45,426 nt of DNA. Source: Methanoregula sp. PtaB.Bin085 (GTDB lineage: Archaea > Halobacteriota > Methanomicrobia > Methanomicrobiales > Methanospirillaceae). Made by a program: the position numbers and the translations under genes. Below the pieces are notes generated by a model. It ran no database searches. It was not told the DNA's origin and was given only the letters and a program-made list of their open reading frames with translations. This document shows, one piece after another, positions 33,287-41,495 of this stretch; position 1 is the stretch's first letter; the number at the start of each line of letters is the position of its first letter. Where the stretch lies: the NCBI RefSeq assembly GCF_002067035.1, contig NZ_MVQB01000041.1, forward strand, positions 1 to 45,426. The letters run 5' to 3'.

Positions 33287-34867
33287 ATGGATGAGGTGAC
33301 CGCATACCGGGAGATCATCTCCCGCATCCTCTCCCTTTCAGAAACCGGTGAGGAGGCTGTCCGTTCTGCCAAGATCGCGGTCTGCCGGAAGTATTCGCTG
33401 CCCGCCGTGCCAAAGAACTCCGCCATCCTTGCCGCCGCATTGCCGGAGGAGCGCGAGATCCTGCGGAGGGTGCTGATGGTCAAGCCCTCCCGGACGCTCT
33501 CCGGTGTTGCCCCGGTTGCGGTCATGACCTCCCCGTACCCCTGCCCCCATGGCAAATGCCTCCCCTGCCCCGGGGGGCCGGATCACCCGTTCCACTCTCC
33601 GCAGAGCTACACCGGAGAGGAACCGGCGGCAAAGCGGGCCCGCGAGCATGACTTTGACCCGTTCCGGCAGGTGCAGGCCCGGCTCGGCCAGTTCGAGACG
33701 CTCGGGCACCGGGTGGAGAAGGTGGAGCTGATCGTGATGGGCGGGACGATGACCGCCAGGCCGGCGGAGTACCAGCAGGAGTTTGTTGCCCGCTGCATCG
33801 AGGCGATGAACACCTATCCCTGCGGGACGCCGGCGACGGAAGCTCCTGCAGTCCGCGAAGTCGGGGATGCCAACGAACAGGCGGATATCCGCTGCGTTGC
33901 GATCACCTTCGAGACCCGCCCCGACTGGTGCAGGAGGGAGCATATCGACCGGATGCTGGACCTTGGCGTGACGAAGGTGGAGCTTGGCGTCCAGCATGTG
34001 GACGATGCGATCCTCTCCTTCAACCGGAGGGGCTGCACGGTCGCAGACACCGTCGAGGCCAACACCCTGCTCCGCGATGCCGGGCTCAAGGTCGGGTTCC
34101 ACATGATGCCCAACCTGCCCGGCTCGGACATGGCATCCGACCGGAGGATGTTCGAAACGCTCTTTGATGATCCCCGGTTCCGGCCGGACTTCCTCAAGCT
34201 GTACCCGACGCTTGTCACCCCCGGGACAGAAATCGAGGCGCTCTGGAAGGAAGGGAAATATTCTCCGTACGCGGAGGACGAATTGGTCGATCTCATCGCG
34301 TACGCCAAGTCGCTTATACCGGAATACACCCGGCTCCAGCGGATCCAGCGGGATATCCCGGCAAAGCTGATCGTCGCAGGATCGAAGCATTCCAACTTCC
34401 GGCAGCTGGCAAAGAACCGGCTCCTTGCATCCGGGAAACGGTGCCGGTGCATCCGCTGCAGGGAGATCGGCAGGGCGCCGTCACCTGCAGAATCGCGGAT
34501 CCGGGACCTGCAGTACGAAGCCTGCAAAGGGACGGAGCACTTCGTCTCCGCAGTCTCGGGCGACTCCCTGATCGGGTTCGCCCGGCTCCGCTTCCCCTCG
34601 TCCGTGTACCGGGAAGAGCTGGAGAACGCGGCGGTGATGAGGGAGCTCCACGTGTACGGCAGTCTCGTGCCGGTGGGCAAAGACGCAGAAACCGAGGAGT
34701 GGCAGCACCGCGAGTACGGGAAGGCGCTCCTTGGCCGGGCCGAGGAGATCGCCCGGGACGCAGGGTTCCGGCGCCTTGCGATCATGAGCGGGATCGGGGT
34801 CCGGCCGTATTACAGGCGGCAGGGATATGAGCGCAGGGGCCCCTATATGGGTAAGGAGTTGTCATGA
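33287..34867 (+). CDS. Elp3-type radical SAM/GNAT tRNA-modifying enzyme
   Basis: The catalytic subunit of Elongator-type tRNA wobble-uridine modification (cm5U). The 526-aa protein has an N-terminal helical part, the radical-SAM cluster motif CPHGKCLPCPGG (C86, C91, C94), VELIVMGGTMTARP, TFETRPDWC and VELGVQHVDDAIL, then a C-terminal GNAT domain (about 385-526) with ELHVYGSLVPVG and YGKALLGRAEEIARDAG. As in other archaea no Elp1/2 genes are next to it. Its stop overlaps the priS start (ATGA). It begins the information-processing run. Confidence 0.95.
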   Translation: MDEVTAYREIISRILSLSETGEEAVRSAKIAVCRKYSLPAVPKNSAILAAALPEEREILRRVLMVKPSRTLSGVAPVAVMTSPYPCPHGKCLPCPGGPDHPFHSPQSYTGEEPAAKRAREHDFDPFRQVQARLGQFETLGHRVEKVELIVMGGTMTARPAEYQQEFVARCIEAMNTYPCGTPATEAPAVREVGDANEQADIRCVAITFETRPDWCRREHIDRMLDLGVTKVELGVQHVDDAILSFNRRGCTVADTVEANTLLRDAGLKVGFHMMPNLPGSDMASDRRMFETLFDDPRFRPDFLKLYPTLVTPGTEIEALWKEGKYSPYAEDELVDLIAYAKSLIPEYTRLQRIQRDIPAKLIVAGSKHSNFRQLAKNRLLASGKRCRCIRCREIGRAPSPAESRIRDLQYEACKGTEHFVSAVSGDSLIGFARLRFPSSVYREELENAAVMRELHVYGSLVPVGKDAETEEWQHREYGKALLGRAEEIARDAGFRRLAIMSGIGVRPYYRRQGYERRGPYMGKELS

Positions 34868-35994
34868 ACCCGGCGACTACAGAGTTCCTCCGGCAGCGGT
34901 TCACCGAGTATTATAAAAAAGCCGTGCTCGTCCCGCCCCCCTCGCTCCCCCAGCGGGAATGGGGCTTCATCCTCTTCAACCCCGCCGGGGGCGACACGCA
35001 CATGCGCCGGCACATCGGTTTCTCCGGACGCGAGGAGATGGCCGACTACATCAGGAACCTCGTGCCCCAGCACACCTACTTTTCAACGGCATATTACGAG
35101 AAACCGGATGCCGGCACCATGGCGGACAAGGGCTGGTGCGGAGCCGACCTGATCTTCGACCTCGATGCCGACCATATCGTGCGGGGCCCGTACGACCAGA
35201 TGCTTGCCCGGGTCAAGGAGGAGACAGAGAAACTGCTTTCCATCCTGACCGAAGAGTTCGGCATGGACAAAAAAGCGATCGCGCTCGTCTTCTCCGGCGG
35301 TCGCGGGTACCATGTCCACGTGCGTGACCTCGCGTTCCGCTCGTGGGGGAGTTCCGAACGACGGGAACTGATCGACTATGTCTGCGGGATCGGGATCGAC
35401 CCGGCCGCGATGCTGGCCGGGAAGAACGTTCCATCCACCGGCTGGCACCGGCGGTACCGCGAGGCGCTTCTCGGGTACCTCCGGTGGATAGGCAGCCTTC
35501 CGGAAGAAGAAGCGATGGCTCACCTGACCGCGATGGAGGGGATCGGGAAGGAGTCCGCAACCCAGTTCCTGAAGAAGCGGGAGGAGATTATCAGCGACAT
35601 CGAAAACCGTCCTTCGGGCATGATCATGAAGAACCGGGTCCTTGGGATCATCACCGGCCAGCAGGAAGGGGAGTTCAGGAAACGGCTGAACGAACAGGCC
35701 GCCCTTGCGGACGAACCGGTCACGACCGATACCAAGCGGCTGATCCGGATGCCGGCATCCCTGCATGGCGGGAGCGGGATGCTGGTGCGGGCGCTTGAGC
35801 TCCGCGACCTCCATGACTTCGATCCCCTGACCGACGCCGTCGTGTTCGGCACCCGGGACGTGAAGGTGGACCAGAGGTTCCCGGTGAAGATGCCGATGCT
35901 CGGAAGCACTTATGAGCTCAAAAAAGGTATCAATACAGTACCGGAAGCGGTGGCGGTCTTCCTCTGCTGCCGCGGCATGGCGGAGATTGCCTGA
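34864..35994 (+). CDS. priS: DNA primase small (catalytic) subunit
   Basis: Makes RNA primers at the replication fork with PriL. The 376-aa protein carries the FDLDADHI motif, whose D99 and D101 bind the metal, the FSGGRGYHVHVRD motif that holds nucleotide, and the C-terminal RMPASLHGGSGM and FGTRDVKVDQRF. Start ATG at 34864 overlaps the elp3 stop. The primase large subunit is not in this window. The GINS gene follows directly. Confidence 0.95.
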   Translation: MNPATTEFLRQRFTEYYKKAVLVPPPSLPQREWGFILFNPAGGDTHMRRHIGFSGREEMADYIRNLVPQHTYFSTAYYEKPDAGTMADKGWCGADLIFDLDADHIVRGPYDQMLARVKEETEKLLSILTEEFGMDKKAIALVFSGGRGYHVHVRDLAFRSWGSSERRELIDYVCGIGIDPAAMLAGKNVPSTGWHRRYREALLGYLRWIGSLPEEEAMAHLTAMEGIGKESATQFLKKREEIISDIENRPSGMIMKNRVLGIITGQQEGEFRKRLNEQAALADEPVTTDTKRLIRMPASLHGGSGMLVRALELRDLHDFDPLTDAVVFGTRDVKVDQRFPVKMPMLGSTYELKKGINTVPEAVAVFLCCRGMAEIA

Positions 35995-36009
35995 TGGCTG
36001 GTGCATACC

Positions 36010-36678
36010 GTGAAGCTTGACGACCTGCGCAGCATCCTGTTGTCGGAGCGGGAGACCGGCAGGCTCACGGCCGTTGCACCGGATATCTACGAGAAGGGGC
36101 ATGCCGAACTTGCATCCATAACAAAGAAGGTCTATGCCTTCGATGACCCGTTCTCGGACGAAGCCCGGGCGCTCATCGATGAGACCCTTGCGATCCGCGA
36201 AACGATCCAGGACCTCTTTGCCATCCGCTCCCGCAAGATCCTCGCCCTCACCATCCTGCATGCCGAGGGTAACTATTATGACCGCGAGGAGGTGAAGCGG
36301 ATGATCCCGGCCGAAAAGGAGATGTTCGACCAGATGACCGCGAGCGTTGAACAGTGCCGGGGCATCCTGCTGCACAACAACCCGCCGGGCCTCGTCTCCC
36401 CCCGCCCGGCAGCGCCTGCGGTTCCGGCAGGCTCCTCCCTGGAAGAAGTGTCCGGTGAGGACGAACCGGACGGCGAACCCGTCACGGTACAGGAGCCGGC
36501 CGGGCCGGTGTCGCACCCCTGCGTGCTCGTCCACGTGCTGCAGGACATGGACTCCTTCATGGGCGTGGATGGGAGAATTTATACCCTCTCAAAAGGAGAT
36601 ATAGTGACGCTTCCCGAGCGGAATGCTGCGGTCCTCTCCGAGCGCAACATAGTCTTAAATATCAATGTCTGTAAATGA
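36010..36678 (+). CDS. GINS complex subunit (Gins51/Sld5-Psf1 type)
   Basis: GINS joins MCM and GAN/RecJ at the archaeal replication fork. The 222-aa protein begins VKLDDLRSILLSERETGRLTAV, has the A-domain helices to about residue 125 (FAIRSRKILALTILHA), a Pro/Glu linker, and a C-terminal B domain (about 170-222) with HVLQDMDSFMGVDGRIYTLSKGDIVTLPE. The A-then-B order is the Gins51 form. Starts at GTG 36001 or 36010 are possible; a GGTG at 35999-36002 favours 36010. It is placed right after priS, a common archaeal pairing. Confidence 0.9.
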   Translation: MKLDDLRSILLSERETGRLTAVAPDIYEKGHAELASITKKVYAFDDPFSDEARALIDETLAIRETIQDLFAIRSRKILALTILHAEGNYYDREEVKRMIPAEKEMFDQMTASVEQCRGILLHNNPPGLVSPRPAAPAVPAGSSLEEVSGEDEPDGEPVTVQEPAGPVSHPCVLVHVLQDMDSFMGVDGRIYTLSKGDIVTLPERNAAVLSERNIVLNINVCK

Positions 36679-36715
36679 TATAGGTATTCGTAGTCAGGAT
36701 TATCGGTGAAATTTC

Positions 36716-36994
36716 ATGAAAATGCCAGCAAAATTTACAACCTACTGCCCCTTCTGCAGGACTCACACGGTGCACGAGGTTGAGAAGGTAAAGAAGGGCA
36801 AGACGACCGGCCTCCACTGGATCGACCGTCAGAAAGCCCGCCGGGGCAAGATCGGCAACATGGGCAAGTTCTCGAAAGTGCCCGGTGGCGACAAGCCCAC
36901 GAAGAAGATCAATGTCCGGTACCGCTGCGTGACCTGCAAGAAGGCACACCTGCGCAAGGGTTACCGTGTAGCAAAATTCGAACTGACGGAGTGA
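36716..36994 (+). CDS. rpl44e: 50S ribosomal protein L44e
   Basis: A 92-aa large-subunit protein found in archaea and eukaryotes. It begins [29 protein letters not shown] and has the second [20 protein letters not shown] zinc pair, giving CxxC...CxxC. It binds near the E site of the ribosome. It lies 7 bp before S27e. Confidence 0.97.
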   Translation: MKMPAKFTTYCPFCRTHTVHEVEKVKKGKTTGLHWIDRQKARRGKIGNMGKFSKVPGGDKPTKKINVRYRCVTCKKAHLRKGYRVAKFELTE

Positions 36995-37001
36995 AGTGTT
37001 C

Positions 37002-37190
37002 ATGGTAAGCCAGATACGGGAGAACCGGAGCAAGTTTTACAAGGTAAAATGCCCGGACTGCGAGAACGAGCAGACCATCTTTGAGAAGGCAAGCACGACA
37101 GTCAAGTGCGTTGTCTGCGGGCACGACCTTGCAACCCCCACCGGCGGCAAGGCCAGTCTGAAGGCCGAGATCGTCCAGGAACTCAGGTAA
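37002..37190 (+). CDS. rps27e: 30S ribosomal protein S27e
   Basis: A 62-aa zinc-ribbon ribosomal protein: FYKVKCPDCENEQTIFEKASTTVKCVVCG. Start ATG at 37002 (MVSQIRENRSKF) matches the family; ATG 36996 adds two residues. L44e-S27e-aIF2-alpha is a classic archaeal order. Confidence 0.97.
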   Translation: MVSQIRENRSKFYKVKCPDCENEQTIFEKASTTVKCVVCGHDLATPTGGKASLKAEIVQELR

Positions 37191-37201
37191 TACGGAAAGC
37201 C

Positions 37202-37996
37202 ATGCAGGACAGAGAGTGGCCCCAGGAAGCGGAACTGGTCGTCTGCACCGTCGAGAACGTCAAGGACTTCGTTGCTTTTGTCTCGCTCGACGAGTACGGC
37301 GGCAGGCAGGGGCTCATCCCCATCTCTGAGATTGCAACCGGCTGGATCAAGTACATTCGCGACCACATCCGCGAGGGCCAGAAGATCGTCTGCAAGGTCC
37401 TCAACGTTGACCGGAGCCGCGGCCATATTGACCTCTCATTAAAAGACGTCAACGAACACCAGCGCCGCGAGAAGATCCGCGAGTGGAAGAACGAGAGCAA
37501 GGCAAGGAAGTGGCTCGGGTTCGTGGCGGAACAGACCGGCACACCGGCAGCCGAGATCGAGGACGTCCTGTTCAAAAAATACGGGTCGCTCTATCCCGTT
37601 TTCGAAGACCTTGTCGTGGAGTCCGATGCAACACTCAAAAAACTCGGTTTTTCAAAGAAAGTGTCCGAGACGCTCCTGAAAGTTGCGCAGGAGAGTGTCA
37701 AGGTCCCGCGTGTCGAGGTGACCGGCCACCTGCACCTGACCTCCAATGATCCCGATGGCATCACCGTGATCAGGAACGCCCTCAAGAAGGCCGGCGCCGA
37801 GCAGAAGGGCTCCGGTGTCGATATCGAGCTGCTCTACCTCGGTGCACCCACGTACCGGATCAAGGTAACCGCTCCTGATTACAAGAAAGCGGAGAAGGCC
37901 ATCGAGAAGGCGGCACATGCTGCCATTGCCGTGGTGGAAAAGTCCGGCGGCGAGGGCAAGCTCGTCAAGAAACCGAAGTCCGGGAAGAGCCAATGA
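37202..37996 (+). CDS. eif2a: Translation initiation factor 2 alpha subunit
   Basis: The alpha subunit of aIF2, which with beta and gamma brings Met-tRNAi to the ribosome. The 264-aa protein starts [34 protein letters not shown], the S1 domain, with [13 protein letters not shown], then the helical domain (about 90-175) and a C-terminal alpha-beta domain ([20 protein letters not shown]). The frame is open upstream into S27e; ATG 37202 fits the family. Its stop overlaps the nop10 start (ATGA). Confidence 0.97.
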   Translation: MQDREWPQEAELVVCTVENVKDFVAFVSLDEYGGRQGLIPISEIATGWIKYIRDHIREGQKIVCKVLNVDRSRGHIDLSLKDVNEHQRREKIREWKNESKARKWLGFVAEQTGTPAAEIEDVLFKKYGSLYPVFEDLVVESDATLKKLGFSKKVSETLLKVAQESVKVPRVEVTGHLHLTSNDPDGITVIRNALKKAGAEQKGSGVDIELLYLGAPTYRIKVTAPDYKKAEKAIEKAAHAAIAVVEKSGGEGKLVKKPKSGKSQ

Positions 37997-38148
37997 GCGG
38001 CAGGATCCGGCGCTGCCCGGTTGACAACATCTATACTCTTTCCCTGACCTGTCCCGCGTGCGGGACGGCAACAGCCATCGCACACCCGGCACGGTTCTCT
38101 CCTGAAGACAAATATGGCAGGTACCGCAGGCTGGCAAAACATGATTGA
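37993..38148 (+). CDS. nop10: Nop10 RNA-guided pseudouridylation protein
   Basis: A 51-aa protein: [20 protein letters not shown], then [28 protein letters not shown]. It has the zinc-knuckle Cys at 8, 20 and 23 and the DKYGRYR motif of Nop10, an H/ACA RNP part that binds Cbf5. It is too short for many gene finders but overlaps the aIF2-alpha stop (ATGA) and the next gene's start. The fourth usual zinc-ligand Cys is not seen, as in some archaeal forms. Confidence 0.93.
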   Translation: MSGRIRRCPVDNIYTLSLTCPACGTATAIAHPARFSPEDKYGRYRRLAKHD

Positions 38149-38896
38149 GGAGATCAGTATCCGGTTCCTCGAGGATTTCAGGGACAGGCAGCTGAAGGAT
38201 CCTGTCCTGATCGAGGGCCTTCCCGGGATCGGGCAGGTAGGAAAGCTCGTGGCAGAGTACATGATCCACCAGCTCAAGGCCGAAAAGATCGGCGAGATTC
38301 ATTCCATCTACTTCCCGCCGCAGGTCATCCTCGACGAGAACGGCCTTGCCCGGATGGTCCGGAACGAGTTCTGGCTCTATCATACCGAAGAACGGGATTT
38401 TCTCTTCCTGGTCGGCGACCACCAGAGCACCTCCAACGAGGGGCATTACCTTCTGGCCGACCAGTACTGCGAGATCGCCAAAGAGCTCGGGGTCCGGCGC
38501 ATCTACACGCTCGGCGGCTTCGGTGTCGGCCATCTCGTGAACGAACCCCGTGTCCTCGGGGCGATCAACCGGGCTGAACTCAGGGAGGAGATCGAGGCTG
38601 CCGGCGTCACGTTCGCCCGCGACGAGCCGGGCGGCGGGATCGTCGGGGCTGCCGGGCTCATGCTGGGGCTCTCTGCCGAACGGGGCATCGATGCTGTCTG
38701 CCTGATGGGCGAGACGAGCGGGTATATCGTCGACCCGATGGCTGCCTCGGGTGTCCTTGCCGTGCTCTCGAAACTGACCGGCATCCCGGTTGACGCAACC
38801 CGGCTCAACGACCGTGCCGCCGAGATGGAGAAGGTCATCGAGAGCATGGTCGAGGGCGAAAAGGGCAGGGACGAGGAACTGAACTATATCGGGTGA
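38141..38896 (+). CDS. PAC2 family proteasome-assembly-chaperone-like protein
   Basis: A 251-aa protein of the PAC2/archaeal PbaA-PbaB group. Motifs are [31 protein letters not shown] and [23 protein letters not shown], and [32 protein letters not shown]. In archaea such proteins form ATP-independent complexes linked to proteasomes. The ATG at 38141 overlaps the nop10 stop by 8 bp; the frame also opens at 38114 inside nop10. Confidence 0.92.
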   Translation: MIEEISIRFLEDFRDRQLKDPVLIEGLPGIGQVGKLVAEYMIHQLKAEKIGEIHSIYFPPQVILDENGLARMVRNEFWLYHTEERDFLFLVGDHQSTSNEGHYLLADQYCEIAKELGVRRIYTLGGFGVGHLVNEPRVLGAINRAELREEIEAAGVTFARDEPGGGIVGAAGLMLGLSAERGIDAVCLMGETSGYIVDPMAASGVLAVLSKLTGIPVDATRLNDRAAEMEKVIESMVEGEKGRDEELNYIG

Positions 38897-38995
38897 CCAG
38901 CTCCCGGCCCCTGTTTTTCGGGCACTTTCTGATCACGGTGCCTTCCGAAGCCACATTTCACACTCTTTATTTTATCCCGCCCCGATCCTTTTCCC

Positions 38996-39499
38996 ATGAC
39001 CCTTCCGGCTGCTGATGATGAGGGCTGTGTCCGCCTTGCAACACCCGGGGATATCCCTCTTCTGGAGACGCATCACCGGATCATGTTCGAGGAGATCCGG
39101 AGGAAGAGCGGAGATGCAGCGGACCCGGCCGTTCTGGGGGTGGTCGGGATAGAGTATGCAAAGAAGCTCGCCCGCGAGATCCCTGCCGGTGACTGCGTCG
39201 CATGGATCCTGCAGATCGGGGACCGCGGGGTATCGAGCGGTGCGATCAGTATCGTATCCTATGTCCCGGTCCCCCACGATCCCCACTCCCGGATCGCGTT
39301 CCTCCACAGCATTTACACGGAAGAGGAGTACCGGCACCGGCACTTTGCCTGCCGGATTACGCAGGCAGCGGCAGACTACTGCAGGACCCTGGGCATCAGG
39401 CGCATGTACGTGTTTACCAACGATGCCGGAAGACCGGTGTACACGCGAACCGGTTTCGTTCCGGTACCGAATATGATGATTCTGTCATTCGGGACCTGA
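38996..39499 (+). CDS. GNAT family N-acetyltransferase
   Basis: A 167-aa acetyltransferase. It begins CVRLATPGDIPLLETHHRIMFEEI, a common GNAT N-terminal strand-helix, has beta-4 RIAFLHSIYTEEEYRHRHFACRITQAAADYCRTLGI and the end VFTNDAGRPVYTRTGFVPV. The acetyl-CoA loop reads YRHRHFA instead of Q/RxxGxG/A, so binding may be unusual. Substrate unknown. Confidence 0.88.
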   Translation: MTLPAADDEGCVRLATPGDIPLLETHHRIMFEEIRRKSGDAADPAVLGVVGIEYAKKLAREIPAGDCVAWILQIGDRGVSSGAISIVSYVPVPHDPHSRIAFLHSIYTEEEYRHRHFACRITQAAADYCRTLGIRRMYVFTNDAGRPVYTRTGFVPVPNMMILSFGT

Positions 39500-39522
39500 C
39501 CGGGCAGGAAAAAGGAAGAACC

Positions 39523-39915
39523 TTACAAGGACTTTCTTCTCAGTGCAAGGAGACAGAGAGCGAGTCCGCCAATAATGACCAGCGGCTCACCGGCCGAAGG
39601 GGGTGTTGTCGGTGTAACGCAGACCATGCCGCATCCTCCCGGGCAGCCGTTACCTGCCGGGGGGCAGGTGAGGGTTCCCCCTGTCGGGCAGGGTGGCGGC
39701 GTACAGACAATGGTCGGGGTGGCGCAGACCACCCCGCATCCTCCCGGACATCCGTTTCCAGCCGGCGGGCACGTGTACGTTCCGGAGGAACAGGGCGGGG
39801 GTGTGCAGACGATCGACACTGACGGGGACGGTGAGAGAACCGCCACCGCTGCTGCCGGGGCAGCGGCGATAACAAGGATACCAGTCAGGAGGGCTATGGC
39901 GAATCGTTTTTCCAT
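39523..39915 (-). CDS. Cys/Pro-rich surface protein with tandem repeats
   Basis: A 130-aa exported protein. It has a signal peptide (FAIALLTGILVIAAAPAAAVA), two near-identical 36-residue modules built as VCTPPPC...TCPPAGNGCPGGCGxVCxTPT, and a C-terminal TM anchor (PLVIIGGLALCLLALRR) with a basic tail. Each module has six Cys, so a disulfide- or metal-bound rod is likely. The repeat and the anchor resemble short surface proteins of methanogens; function is unknown. The start at 39915 (MEKRFAIALL) is preferred over 39924. Confidence 0.82.
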   Translation of the reverse strand: MEKRFAIALLTGILVIAAAPAAAVAVLSPSPSVSIVCTPPPCSSGTYTCPPAGNGCPGGCGVVCATPTIVCTPPPCPTGGTLTCPPAGNGCPGGCGMVCVTPTTPPSAGEPLVIIGGLALCLLALRRKSL

Positions 39916-39996
39916 ACACTTCATTTCGTATGATTTTATAAAAAAATGTGGCAGCAGATCGACCGGTCCTTCCGGTATGCCGCCAGGCCATCCTGC

Positions 39997-40470
39997 TTAT
40001 CCTGTCTGCTGCAAAAACGACAGGATCTCCCGGATGTCCGGCACCGAGTGTACCGGGTACACCTTCACGAAGACGACCCGCTGCTTCCCGTCAACGATGA
40101 TGTTTGCCCGTTCGGAGAACCCGTTCTCGTCCCGGAAGATCCCGTACTTCATGGCAGCTGCCCCGTGCGGCCAGAAGTCGCACAGGAGCGGGGTGTGGGT
40201 GATATTCAGGGATTTTGCCCACTCCTTCTTGCAGGGCTTCGAGTCAACGCTGATGCCGGCTGCGACACAGTTCAGTGCTGCGAACTTCTCCCGGTTCTCC
40301 TCAAGCGACTTCATCTGGGCGGCGCAGAACTCCGTCCAGGCAAGCGGGTGGAAGGAGAGGAGCACGCGTTTCCCTGCCTGCTCGTACAGGTCAAAGGTTT
40401 TGTCGTTCTGGTCTTTCAGCGAGAAATTCCGGGCCGGGTCGCCCGGCTGGACAATGGGTGCCTGCATCAT
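39997..40470 (-). CDS. Peroxiredoxin
   Basis: A 157-aa thiol peroxidase of the AhpC/TSA fold. The peroxidatic site is PLAWTEFCAAQM (T-x-x-C), with the Arg/Pro environment and a second Cys in SKPCKKEW that could resolve the disulfide. It begins MQAPIVQPGDPARNFSLKDQND, typical of the family. It protects the cell from H2O2 and organic peroxides, useful for a strict anaerobe. ATG 40470 or 40467; the longer frame to 40641 is not supported. Confidence 0.9.
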   Translation of the reverse strand: MMQAPIVQPGDPARNFSLKDQNDKTFDLYEQAGKRVLLSFHPLAWTEFCAAQMKSLEENREKFAALNCVAAGISVDSKPCKKEWAKSLNITHTPLLCDFWPHGAAAMKYGIFRDENGFSERANIIVDGKQRVVFVKVYPVHSVPDIREILSFLQQTG

Positions 40471-40836
40471 GGGATCACCATGGGCTTTCTGTTGTCCCGG
40501 GACGTGATGATGGTTTGGATGGTGGCAGGACCGGCAATCTGTTCCGTACGACAGGGAATGGGGCGGATTTCCGTCGCCTCTGGAGGCGAAACGGATTGGA
40601 TTGCAGGTGCGGGATTCCTGCCATCGGCATGGATCAGACACGTATTCCAGGATCTTTGCCGTGATATGGCCGGGAGGGAACGGATCAAACGCGGGGTCCT
40701 CTGCCAGCGAATGGGATCGGATTGCCGTTTTTGATCATTGCCGGAGGGATTGGACTGCTGTTCCAGGATCTTCAGCAGTGGTACCGGCCACGCTGCAGCA
40801 GCGGTAATTTCCGCTGCCCGGGCCGGCCTTCAAATC

Positions 40837-41083
40837 TGCCCCTGCCCGACCCCCCTCAATCACTTTTTCCAGATTTATGACGTAAAATGGTACGTTTTCC
40901 ACGCGAAGAGCAGGGGGGTCGGGCAGGGGCAATTGTGTTTTTGGCTCCCCGAATCGTGCGATTATTGCTGCGAAAAGGCAATCCGGGATCTGCGAATCTC
41001 TCCTGAAGTGCCCCATGACGCCTGTCACATATGGCGGTCCGCGAAACCTGTTTCGTGACCCATGTCCCTTCCCCGACCCCCCC
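40837..41083. repeat. Three-copy CGACCCC element, locus C
   Basis: Copy 1 (+, 40837-40856) and copy 2 (-, 40912-40931) are perfect 20-bp reverse complements (GCCCCTGCCCGACCCCCC core). Copy 3 (+, about 41063-41083) reads CCCTTCCCCGACCCCCCC. The rest of the 40471-41495 gap shows no gene that I can support. CACTTTT and CGTAAAA words lie between copies 1 and 2, as in locus A. Confidence 0.8.
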
Positions 41084-41321
41084 ATACCTGTCGACCGGAC
41101 AGAAAAGGCCGTTGGTAATGCAGTGTGTCACTGCACATGCTGACCGCAGGATATTTTGGCACATAAAAACCCAACGAGATTCGCTCATCGCGTTCCTGAA
41201 GGAAACGTGATATTGGTTCAGGATTATCCAGCGCGCTGCTATTCTCTCGTTGTGGATTATTCAGGATAAAAAAAGAAAGTTTAATAGGTCGGTTCAATTT
41301 CGTAAAAGTTAAAAAATAACG

Positions 41322-41330
41322 CTTATATAA
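41322..41330 (+). promoter_or_regulatory. TATA box of the PKD-protein gene
   Basis: CTTATATAA in an A/T-rich setting, about 170 bp before the ATG. It implies a long leader of about 140 nt, which contains strong hairpins. Confidence 0.6.
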
Positions 41331-41398
41331 AATGAATCGAAAAACTTCCGGCACCAGTCAGAAATCGTTTCACGCGGGGCGTATGGCGTATCGGGTTC

Positions 41399-41444
41399 CT
41401 GTTCCCGGCGGGAACAGACCCCGACGGGCAGGAGAATCCCTGCC
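41399..41444 (+). promoter_or_regulatory. Two hairpins in the PKD gene leader
   Basis: CTGTTCCC pairs with GGGAACAG (41399-41417) and GGCAGG pairs with CCTGCC (41427-41444). Both lie between the predicted start of transcription and the ATG at 41496, so they could control the level of this very large protein. Confidence 0.5.
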
Positions 41445-41495
41445 AGGTTTATTCCGGTCAGCCTTGGCTGTGTACGGTTTTTACGGTGGTTTCCC

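Noticed and set aside
33338-36534. Long minus-strand frames opposite elp3, priS and the GINS gene
   Set aside because: All mirror highly conserved plus-strand genes and show no protein-like pattern.
40481-40734. Possible 84-aa plus-strand gene divergent from the peroxiredoxin
   Set aside because: It has a weak GGATC before the ATG but no coding-like pattern, TM or domain, so it was not listed.
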